From positions 761,089 to 825,088 of the forward strand of contig RPFO01000643.1 in the NCBI GenBank assembly GCA_009746045.1: DNA of 64,000 bases, written 5' to 3'. The stretch is from Mesostigma viride (taxonomy: Eukaryota > Streptophyta > Mesostigmatophyceae > Mesostigmatales > Mesostigmataceae). A program made the translations under genes and the position numbers. Positions within the stretch are counted from its first letter, which is position 1, and every line of letters begins with the position of its first letter. Below are positions 19,004 through 31,000 of the stretch, piece after piece. The notes beneath the pieces are model-generated. The model was not told where the DNA came from and searched no databases. It saw nothing but the letters and a program-made list of their open reading frames with translations.

Positions 19004-22000
19004 ATGGCGTCCGTTGATGCCATCAAGAACGTGCTAAATTCACATTGGAAAGGCCCTGTGGATAATGCCATATTTGACTACGTCTCAGGCGTACTCACAG
19101 ATGAGGACCTAGACCTTGGCAAGGATGGGGAGGGTGTGTATGACGCTGTTGGTGGAATCCTCGTTGGGTCCGGTGGTGTGAAGAACGAGGAAGACTGCAT
19201 CAAGGTACGACCCGTGCATTTTAGTGAATTTAGATTGTAAGCTAGAGTGGTGGAAGGGCGCGCCTCATGCTGGAGTGCATGTGCAGTCGTCTCTGGTTGC
19301 AATTTGCCAACATTGAACTGATGTCTCCAAATGGCCCCAGTCAAACATCCATAAGTCGTCTGCCTTTTGCTGCGGCAGTCCCTAGTCCCCGCTCTTAAGC
19401 TTGCGTGGCCTTTTCTGATTCAGTCCAGCCAGCAGTGGTAACTTTTAGGCTGCCCGTTCCCTTTAGAACAGAATACTTCCTGCGTTCCTCCCGGAAATTT
19501 CCAAGTTTCTTCGTTATTTTTCTTACAGTAGTGTATGGTGTGTAGAATCGTGACCTATAATGTGCACAATATATGACGGGTACATTGGATGTACACTTAC
19601 TAATTAGCGGCATTTAGGCGTTATTAGGGTTCCGAGAATGCATCAACCTGCTGGATGTGCCTGAGGCTTTACATCTTGAAACCAGGGAGCGTTCGTGAAC
19701 TTTTCTTTTTCTGGGAATACCAGTAGTGACATCCCTTACAATTGTTCATTTGTTTGCTTGTTATTATGGTATTTTGGCACCAGGCAACTTTCCCCCCAGG
19801 AAAACGATTTGGAAGTTAAAACCAAAAGGAATGGTTTGGTTTACTTTGCAAAATAGGAAAATTTGTCCTCAGCAGGACAAGTGTAGCTCCAGGACGCCCG
19901 TATGGGGCGAGCTCCAGTCCCTCGTAAAATATGTCCCCCAAACCAATCAAACAAAACATAATACCAGCCTTTGTCTTGGTAGGTGCACTGTGGCATTATA
20001 ACAATTCCAAACATTATAGGCATGCACTTGATCTATGTGTAAATTAATCCATTTGATATGTTTCTGGCAGCCGTGCAGCTGTCCAGCTATCTTCAATCAA
20101 CCTCTCTCCTCTATTTCTACATGCAGTTCGACAACTTTAATTGCTCCACAATGTTATATATATATGTCCTCGACCCCTTGGGCGTATGTTCTTCCACGTT
20201 TCCTTTCCCATTTCTGGCCTTTCGTTCCTTAACCATCTGGCACTTCCTCTTTCATTTCATGGCATGTATCCTTTTCTCTGGGTGCTCCCCTATCTATGTC
20301 TGGCTTATTTCTATATTTCCCCGCACTTCCCGTTCTATTTCTGGCTCATCTCTTCCTTTCTGGCACTCCCCGCTCTATTTCTGGCACGTCACGTTCGATT
20401 TCTGGCACGTCACGTTCGATTTCTGGCAGCTGTGCCGCGAGCTGTCGGATCTCCTCTCCGTCTCCCGCGAAGACAGCGTGCGCTCTTCGAGCTCCTCCTT
20501 CAGCGGTAGCCAGGAGGTGCGCACGCTCAACGCCCCCGTGCGGCTTGGGGGCGACGTCGCGGACGAGGAGGAGGATGAGGGGGGCAACAAGCTGTGCCAC
20601 CCGCCGGCAAACCTCGTGTTCAAGCGGGACCTGGCAAAGCTGGAGCGCCGGCGCAAGAAGGAGGAGAAGCAGCAGCAGGTGAGGGGGCTGGGGAGGGGCT
20701 AGTGGTTGCCAGCGTCTGGGCTGATTGATAGGTTCTAGGGGTCCATGATCGCTCCATCGTTCCCAAACCACTACCTCCATCGCTCCTTCAACCACTACGT
20801 TCATCGCCCCATTAGGGTACCAGTCCTGATGGGTGGCTGGAATCCAGCTCAATCGGTCCGTAGGTCGAGTCCGCACTGCTCCCCACCGGATCTCCCCCGG
20901 TTCTCCCTCGACTCACCTCATTGCAACAATGCGCATCTCCGCCGTTGCTCCTTCACCATTTACAAACCACGCCAGGCTCGTATGGTCTTTCATGCTTCCT
21001 TCCCTGTGCAAGCCAGCCACCTCCTTTCCCTGCGCAAACCATTCGGCTTCCCTGTTCCCTGCGCAGCCGCCCGCGAGCCTTACATGCTCCTTTATTTTCT
21101 TTTTCCTCCTTTCCTTTGCATGCTCCTTTCTTTTCTTTTTCCTTCTTTCCTTTACATGCTCCTTTCTTTTCTTTGTGCTCCTTTCCCTTCTATGCTCCTT
21201 TCTTTCTCTTTGCCCCTTCCCTTATATGCTCCTTTCTTGTCCATATGCTCCTTGCCTTTATCCGCTCCTTTCCTGCCAGGTCATGCGCGAGGCCCACGTG
21301 GCGGCGGCGGCAGAAGTCATGAAGGCGATTGCGGGGCAGACTGTGGTGGCCCACGTCACGGAGCAAGGCGCATCCGGCGGTTCCCGTGATCTCAAGCTGG
21401 ACAACTTCTCCGTATCGGTGGCGGGGGCAGACCTGATCACGGATGCAAGTGTCACGCTCGCCTACGGCCGGCACTACGGTGGGTGGAAAAGGCTTATAGT
21501 AATCGTGACCTGCGCTCGTGTACGGTCGGCACTGTGTGGGTGGGAAAGTGCTTATAGTTGTAGTGACCTGCGCTCATGAGCGGCCGGTGCTGTGGTGGGT
21601 GGACAAGTGTGCTGATCGTGGGTGGGCAACGGCGCTTGTTGTAAGCCGTGCTCGTTTACGGCTAGCACCATGGTGGGGTATCTTGGCTTATAGTGACCTG
21701 CGCTTGGATATGGCCTGCATCGTGGTGGGTGAATGGTGGCTATAGTGACCGGTGGTTGCATACCGTTGGCGGGTCTTTGACCGCAAGCGGTGATTGGCTG
21801 GCACTCAGGTATGGTCCCCACAGGATGGGTGTCGGGTGGTTAAGAAGAAAAGAAGGAAATAAAAAAGGAAATAAAAAAGTGGCCGGCACTCATGTAATAG
21901 CCGATATTACAGTGGGTTGATGGTCTTTCTTGCGGTGGGTAACCACTAACCAGCTGCAAGCGTTTGTGATCTCTACAAGACTGTTGCTGCCGCTGGGCAG

Positions 22001-25000
22001 CCAGCCAGAATAATGACTAGGTTTATGGCTGTGTGTGGCTGCCGCTGGGCAGCCAGCCAGAATAATGACTAGGTTTATGGCTGTGCAAATCTCAACTATA
22101 AGACGATCATTGCGGCTGTAATTGCTGCTGCTAATGTTCCGGGACCTTGTTGTATGCCGCTGTTACAGTTGGCCTTGTCTGTTTGCGTGCACGTGCCCTG
22201 CTTTCACTATGTAAGCCGCGAGCACTGATCATTAGAAGAAGCCATTTTTTAAACAGAAAGTCTTTGTTTTGTGTACGATGGTCAACAGTAAACGGAGTGC
22301 GCGGAGACTGAAGCAAGAACTTGTCTAACTAGCCGCTGTTGCTGTTTGCTATGCCCTGCGGCTCTTCCCTGTTTGCTCTTGGCTGCTGCGATGCCCGGTC
22401 GACAATGGTGATCCGCTACTACCGTCCCTCACGCAACAGGCCTGGTCGGGCGAAACGGAACGGGAAAGGTGTGTGCTTGCATCCACGTTTATCTTTATGC
22501 TCGCACACCTGACACTTTGCTCAGGATGGCCACTCAGGCTAAGAGTTTCTACGGTTTCGGTTCCGCAAGCGAGCGTAAGCCTGTCACTGCTTGCCTAGTT
22601 GCAGGGGCATCTGTAGATTACAGATAAAATAGTGGATTGGATGCAATGCTGCTAGGAATACAGCGGCCCTAGATGCCCAGTAAGGCAGCAGTCTGCCGAA
22701 GCATCGCTGGCAACATAAAATGGGTGAGCTAGGCTTCGTGAGGATGGCCCCTGGACCCCCAAATCCCAAGTTGGTTTCCCAAGTTGTCGAGGTGGCCGGG
22801 GGTGGAATGATGTGGGGTTGTGTTTACGTCAGGGAAACATTAGGGAAGTTAACAGGGTAGCCAGCTGGCCAGGGAGGGTGTGTCTGCGTTTTAATTGCCC
22901 AGAAATGGATATGCCAGCCCCCAGCTTCAGGTTCAAGGTTGATGCAGTTTCTCTAGTTTTTATCTACAGTCATTCCCACGTTAAGTTACGATCGCCGCCC
23001 AAACTTCGGCGTCGTAACTTAATGCGGCAACATAACAAAATCATAACTTAACTCAAAATCGTAACTTGACGCGGGAATGACTGTAAGCTTATAATCTAGT
23101 TTTCTATCAAGCTTTTCGTCCCCAGTGCCGCTGCTTGGCTGAGTATCTCTGAGAGGCCATGTCTTTATTGCTATTATTGCACTAATAGTGTTGCATGCAA
23201 GGTCCATTATTTTTTCCTTGTACTGGCCTTCTTTCATGCCCTCCCCCTGCCATGCGCTACTCGTGCCATCATCTCTTGCATGGACATGGCACTTCTACTC
23301 CCAGACGACGTTCCTGCGCCACCTGTCGCGAAGGGAGCTCAAGGGCATCCCCAAGCACATGCAGATCCTCCATGTCGAGCAGGAGGTGAGCGGGTGCGGT
23401 CTAAATAAAGCATTTGTCTCGAGTTGGCCTGTGTGTGCGTAGGTGTGCAGAGCCCCCATGTGGAGCAGTAGGTGAGCGGGCGCGGTCTAGATAAGGCATG
23501 TGCCTTGAATTGGCCTGCGTGTGTAGGTCTGCAGGTCCCCCACAGAAAGCAGGAGGTGAGCGGGTGCGGCCTTGTATAACTTCTGTGCCTGAAGCTAGCT
23601 TGATGATGACGGGTGGTGGCATAAGGGATCACTATAATTGTAATTCTGAATGCAATGTTTGGCAATGAGGAGGTGAGCAGTGGTGCCGGCGGCTAGTCTT
23701 TGTGTCATCCTGCACATCCTTCATGTGGGACACGAGCTGAGCGGGCGGGGGAGATGGTAACCCACGTGTGCCCGCAGTTTTGCAGTGGGATGTCTATTAA
23801 GAGAGAAGAAAAGAGGAGTAATTGGGAATAACTGCAGCCCTGAATGTCTTTCCAGGAACCAGGTGTGCCTGACCCAGCACGGGTCGTCTGTGTACCTCTG
23901 GTACCGTGGCCGGGCCGTGGTTGTGATTCTGGATACCGTCACCATGGCTACGCACACAGAGCACTTGAATTAATATAATGGACTTGGTCCTGTGAGCTGT
24001 AGGTAGTTCCCATCGACTCGTGTTTCATTAATGAAGGGCGTACGAAGCTGCCTTGAGAAATTCTTGTAGTGTACGCGCTTTACCAACCTTGCTTAATGAA
24101 TGGCCATGCCGTCTCTGTAGGCCGTGCAGTCACGTGCGCCGAGCCGCCGATCTTTCAGTGCTGGATTATGTAATTGATATTAACCTACTACTAGTAGTAT
24201 TAAACTTGATATTAACCTGTAAAAAGAGTATACTTAATAGATGAACTGTCGGGAAACTTGCACACTAACCAATGTGGGTCATGGGGCGACGACACTTCTG
24301 TTCTGGATCACTATTCACTTTGACACTTGCTAAATCGTCAATGTAAATGACGGAATGTGCTTGCACACACCCAGGTCACGGGCGACGACACGTCTGTGCT
24401 GGAGAGTGTGCTGGCATGCGACACGGAGCGCACGCAGCTGCTGGCAGAAGAGGCGGCCATCCTGGCATCCGCCGCGCACGAGGGCAAGGAGGGGGGGGCA
24501 GCGGCCGCAGGAGGGCCCGAGGACGGCAAGGTTGGCGGGGCGGCCGCAGCCAAGGATGCACCAGGTTCGGGCGAGAACGGTGTCACGCTTCCGGCGGCTG
24601 AAGCGGTGGAGGAACGAGGTGAGGGTTTGTTGTAAACCTCTTATAACAAACTAACAAACTAGCACGTTATCAGTTTCGCAATGTTTGGAGGTGATCGTTG
24701 CGTTGTGCCACTTCCCTTGTGGTAGGCGAGCCTTGAATCATCCCTCTACGGTTAGGTGGGCCTTACTTTTTGCACCTCTTTTTATGTGAGCCTTGCTTTG
24801 TGCCTCTCTTTTGAGGTGGGCCTGCTTCAGCCATTTCCAACTCCTGGAGGCTTGACCGCATTTTTGGTGTTAGGCATGCTAGACAGCCCTTTCCAGATTC
24901 CCTAGTGAGGAATGTAGATGTTAGTGTGAGGGTGATGCCTGCCGTGTTGTATGGGTTCGCCATTTCTCATGGAATGGTTCTTTCTGTTGTCGTCGCCAGT

Positions 25001-28000
25001 GACAGCATATCCATCAACAGGGCGCTCCATATTATAGTTTGCGCCTGCATGCATGTTCACTCATGACCCTACACCTATATTTAATTTTAGTACTCTACTC
25101 ATGTCTAGTCCAGTTTGAACACCGCATTTCCTCCCTCTCTCTTGCTTGGGCTGCTATGCAGAACAAGAAGAGGTGGCAGACCATTGTACAGGCCCACACG
25201 CCATCCCCTGTGGACAAGCCCCAACCCCCCAGGAGGAAGGGGCGCTTTGCTGAGTAGAGTAGTTAGGCTTTTTTAGATTAGTTCAGAGTTAGCTTAGATA
25301 GGTTTCGCGGCTTCGCTCACCCCCATCCATCAAGCAAGGGAATACGTGCTACATGATCTGATTGATCTCCCCTCGGAGTCATGTTATAATTCAATTTTTT
25401 ATATTTTTTTACTGTCTAGTCATCCCGCCATGCTCGTACTGCAATTCATTCATAAGACTGCACCTATGTTCCTCACTCTTTGTACTCTCCACATCGGGCA
25501 CACGTCACCCGCCAGCCCAAGCGAATGGAGCGGCCCCTGGGAGCGAAGACCCCGTGGCGGCGGCGGCAGCGAGTACAGCTGGCGGGGCCAAGGCAGCCAG
25601 CAAGCCCATGCCCAAGGCGCCCGCATCAGCGGAGAGGCTCGCGGCTATTTATAAGCGGCTGGAAGCCATCGACGCATATTCGGCCGAAGCGAGGGCCGCC
25701 GTGATCCTGGCGGTGAGCTGCGGACGAAATTATATACTGCAGTGATGTGTGACATAACTGTACTGGACTTTTGGCTCGCGCTTGTTGTCTGACTTGTCTC
25801 ATCAGTATATCATTACAATATCTGTGAGGAAACCAAATAGCACGTCGGTTTTCGTGCAAGATGACAGAATTTTTTAATGTTTTTTGAAATGCTACTACTC
25901 TGCTTGCGATAATCCTTAGGACATGGTTCTAGCAGCCATAGTCCGTCTAGCAACGTGCTGCCCCCACTCCTACCATGTTCCTCGGCGCATCCCTCTGTGG
26001 TGCTCAGGGTAGCAACGGCAGCATGTCTTACTCGCCCACCTTCCCTCTCCGCTTCCACGAGCCTCCTCTTGCCTGTGGCCGAGCTTCTATAGCCATCCAC
26101 ATGCTCTGAAGCGCGATTACTGTATTGATTGTTAGCTTAAAGTATCTTGTCCTGTCGAAGCAAAAAGGGTATTTCAGGCCACCACGTTTCCCCATCTGCC
26201 CATGTTTCGCCTATGACTTGTCGGTCTCCGCGATTTGCCTCGCTTTGGGCATGTTTGGGATTGTCAGCCTCATGTTGATCCCTCTGTCCCCCTCCCCCCC
26301 CATCCAACCCCACCGCCCCCCCTCCTGTTGCTTTGGTTGGTCGTTTGCCTGGTGGTCGTGGGCCTGGTCTGACACCAGAGCTGCAGAAGCATCAAACCCC
26401 TTCCCTGCATTCCTCTCATCTATTCCAACTTGTAATCCTTTAATCTATTTGATTCCTCTGGTTAGTCTGTTTTCTTGTATCTATTTTAATTCTTGTGGTT
26501 GGTCTATATTCCTTTGATCTATTCGATTCTGCTGGTTGGTCTGGATTCCTTTTATCTACTTCAACTTGTTTTCCTTAACGCTATTTGATTCCTCTGGTCG
26601 GTTCTCCGCCCGGATGTCCTCAAGCATTCAGGGCCTGGGCTTCACCCCTGAGCTGCAGACGCAGTAACCCTCCACCTTGTTTGCTCTGGTTGCCTGTTCT
26701 GCTTGTGTACCAGGGCCTGGGCTTCACCCCCGAGCTGCAGAAGCGCGCGACCAAGACCTTTTCGGGCGGCTGGCGCATGCGCATGTCGCTCGCGCGCGCG
26801 CTCTTCATCCAGCCCGACGTGTTGCTGCTGGATGAGCCCACGGTGTGTTGCAGGGGGCAGCATGTATCTTCCTTATCAATTCAGGGATGTCGTACCTTCC
26901 CGGACTATTCGGAGCCCCCCAAGTACGCGACCAATCCAAACATGGGAAGCAAAAATGGGCAATCGCGGGCGGGACCCCAAGCTACGCCCAAACCAGGTGT
27001 AGAACACCAAAACATGGACTGCACGTGTGTGGGTTGGTTGCTCGGACTTCCATTTGGGGCTGGGCGGGGCCAGTGGGGGCACTCTGGTGGGCATATGTGG
27101 TTGTGGGGTAGGGACACATAGTGTGGCCTCTGTTTGTTGTGTGCATCATTACCTGTTCCCCTTTTTGAACGGCCTCTTATTCTTCTTCTCGGCACGCTGT
27201 CGTTCCTGTGTCCGCCTCTCTGGCCACGCTGGCTGTGCCCGCTTGTTGGCGCATGCTGTTCTGGTTGCGTCTGCCCCACGTTGCGGTCGTCGCATGTTTA
27301 TGTCGCCAGAACCACCTGGACCTGCACGCGGTCATATGGCTGGAGGATTACTTGGAGAAGTGGCCCAAGACCATCATCGTGGTCTCCCACGCGCGCGAGT
27401 TCCTCAACAAGGTGCGGGGGACGAGGGGAGACTGGAGCAAGGAACATAGGAGAAACAAGTAACATAGGGGAAATAAGGAACATAGGGAGGGTAGACTGAA
27501 CTAAGGAACATAGGAGAAACAAGTAACATAGGGGAAATAAGGAACATAGGGAGGGGAGACTGAACTAAGGAACATAGGGGAAACAAGTAACATAGGGGAA
27601 ATAAGGAACATAGGGAGGGGAGACTGAACTAAGGAACATAGGGGAAACAAGTAACACAGCGGAGATAAGGAACATAGGCGAAACAAGTAGCCTAGGAAGG
27701 GGGAAACTGGTTTTTGAAGATGTGCAATAGTGGCAACTTGTGAGATCCGGTGGGGCAGGGATTCACGTAACCAGGTACGGGGATGGATGGGGAGGGAGGG
27801 AGGGAGACATGTGGGGAAGGCGCCACGGGATCGCAGATATCATGTCAGTTAGAATGTGATGTGTTCAAGGCCCCGGTGGAGTGCCATTTGCTGGAATGTG
27901 CTAGAATGTGCTAGAATGTGCTAGAATGTGCTAGAATGTGCTAGAATGTGCTAGAATGTGCTAGAATGTGCTAGAATGTGCTAGAATGTGCTAGAATGTG

Positions 28001-31000
28001 CTAGAGCCACTTGCTAGAATTTGCTAGAATATGGGCAGCAGCCTGTTGGATTTGAGAAGCTCCTCCCCCCTGCCCGGAAAGATGTTCACCAACCTGGGAA
28101 GATAAGGCTTGGGCCTTGTTCCTGCCATGGCGACAGTCAGGAAGCCACTTAAGTACACACGGGCTGATGCCACTTGTGTCCGAAAGGATAATGCTGGTTG
28201 TTGTTTTTGCTAGGTAGTGCCTGGTATCCAGCGCCAGCGCCGGTAGGATCCGGGCTAATGTAATCAACTGGACGAGAGCAGACCTTGTTTAGAGACCAGA
28301 GCTGATTGCCGCCAAATGTGTAACCGTACTGGCGCGTCTTATGGCTGCTTATGTCAAGGCGTTATAACAGTGCCAAAGGTACGGTTCTTATTATTAGCTG
28401 CCTTGTCTGTGTTTGCCCTGTGTTAGTCTCAGGCCGCACACCGAATCAACTTATCACGGCTGCCATTCGTGCGCCCGTGCTTTGTTCCTCCCCCTTCTTT
28501 TCCTTTCCTCTGGCCGCTTGTCTGCATGTGCCCGTGGTCCCTCTCCTTGCCCCTGGCGCAGGTCACGACGGACACGATGCACCTGTTCCATCAGAAGCTC
28601 ACCACGTACAAGGTGAGGTTGCGTACGTTCGTTGCAGTGGGGCCTGTGCGCAAGGCTTTCTCAGGAAAGTTTTAGATACATATCGATGTGGCGGGTGTGT
28701 GGAAACAGGATATGAGGAGTCAAGAATCATGACAAGCACACGTTTGATAAGGTACTATGCTGAAACCAAGGGGTTGATCAGGGGTAGGGCTCGGCTAGAA
28801 ATGTCAAGTTACAGGCAGTTTCAAATATGCATATGTCAGAGCTCATGGCATGGTTCACATTTATGATGATTAGGATTAAAGTTGTCTGAAATGGTCGGAT
28901 CTCCAAATAGAGTGGACAGTTATTATACATAACGGATTCAAGTTTTAGATAAGCTATGGCATGGATCATGGCTGCACGGTTTTCTGGGCTAGGTGCGGCT
29001 AAGGCACAGCAGTTGAAGCCTCAACGTTAATTCAGGTTGTTGCGATGACATGCCTGACACTTAATTCAATTTGTTTTGTCTTTCGGTTTCTCCTTTTTCC
29101 ACCTTATGCAATAGTCCAAGAAAGGCCATTTAGTGTAAGCCACTAACGTCAGCAATGTCTTTATGCAGTCCCCCAAAGGCCATTTATCGAAAGCATCTAA
29201 CATCAGCAATATCTGTGGGCTCTTCACTTGGCTGGTGATTTGGCCACACCTTTTCTTCCTTGTTATGGCTTGGTATTATGTCATGCGATAGCTTATGCCA
29301 TTTTGTAAATAGCACATCCTCTACATATCCCTTAACCACAGGGCAACAGCATGCTTAATGGAAGGAAGTGATGCATGCAGCTTGTTGATTGACTGTCACT
29401 TGTTTTCCTGTCCTCCTGTACGTGCGGTTGTCAAGGCAACTACGACGTGCTTGAGACGACGATGCACGAGCATGCGGATGCGGAATACACGCATGCGGAA
29501 AAGATGCCATCAGCAGCAACTAATGCTGTCATCTGGTCTCTCTCTTGTGTCGCATGTTCAGGGCAACTATGACGTGTTTGAGAAAACGATGCACGAGCGC
29601 ATGCGGAACCAACAGAAGGCATATGAGGCCAACGAGCGCTCGCGCAAGCACGTGCAGGTGGGTGGGGCAGTCACTATACGTATTCACTATCGCCACTATG
29701 TGTACCTGATAGCCACTAATGACACTGGTATGGGTGGGGCAGTCACTATACGTATTCACTATCGCCACTATGTGTACCTGATAGCCACTAATGACACTGG
29801 TATTGAGAGGTACGCTAGCTTCGATGGTTCACGCTGGTTAGCGGCCAATATGTCTGCCCAGTTTGGGTTGCCTCCCCACCCGCTCGATACCACAGCTGGC
29901 ACTACTCAAAGAGTCAGCTGGCGCTCTATCATGCCAGTCAGCTGCCTAAATCTCAGCTGCCTAGAACGTGTATGGGGCTGCTCTCAGTCTCTGAATCTGT
30001 TTTCTTGGATTTGACTCTGAACGTGACCCTGATAAGGGGGGCGTCCTTCCCAACGTGCTCGTGCAGCCCGTGCTCCTTTAGGCCATGTGTGTTTTGTGTC
30101 CTGGTGCACCGTGCGCGCCGACAACCCGGTGTGTGTGTGTGTGTGTGTATGTGCGCGCGCGCGTGTGTGTGCGTTTGTATGAGAGCGTGTGATGGGTGGG
30201 TGGGTGGGTGGGTGGGTGGGTGGGTGGGTGGGTGGGTGGGTGGGTGGGTGGGTGGGTGGGTGGGTGGGTGGGTGGGTGGGTGGGTGGGTGGGTGGGTGGG
30301 TGGGTGGGTGGGTGGGTGGGTGGGTGGGTGGGTGGGTGGGTGGGTGGGTGGGGTTGGGGTGGGTGGGCTTGGGGTGAGGTGGGGGGGTGCGTGTCCTGGT
30401 GAACATGCGCGCGTGAGCTGTGCTCCTTACGGCATGTGTGTGGGTGGTGCCCTTTTTTTATTATTATTCTCACCTTGTATCTTTTAGCATCCTATGCATC
30501 GCCCTATGGTGTGGCTCAGCTGGGTCTCTTCCATGCTATCTGTGGCATGCTCCTCCCTGCCACTGACGGGCACAGACAGGCCCGAGATGGGCCGCAGATA
30601 GGCCACAGAAACGCCACAATGATGCAATATGTTTGCCATCATTGTATGGCACGGCTGATGCCTCCCCCTTGGTTTCTTGATATGACTAATGGCTTTGCTT
30701 CGGCCGCTGATGCAGTTCCACGGGGTGTCATGCGTGTCCACCCTTCTACCACCACGCTTCTTCCACAATGCCTCTTCCCCTATGCTTTTTACACTACGCT
30801 TCTTCCGCTATGTTACTTCTGCTACGCTTCCTCCACTATGCTTCTGCCACTATGCCTGTTCCCCTATGCTTATTCCACGGCTCTCCTTCCGCTAAGTTTC
30901 GGCCACAACATCTCCATGCCGACCGTGCTCGGTTGTTTCCAGGAATTCATCGACCGCTTCCGGTACAACGCCAAGCGGGCGTCCCTCGTGCAGTCGCGCA

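Noticed and set aside
22010-22085. Short duplicated segment (GCCGCTGGGCAGCCAGCCAG)
   Set aside because: A simple about 56-bp tandem duplication within ABCF3 intron 3, with no sign of mobility or function.
29984-30487. Gly-Trp-Val or Pro-Thr-His repeat proteins
   Set aside because: Direct translation of the (GGGT)n microsatellite inside an intron.
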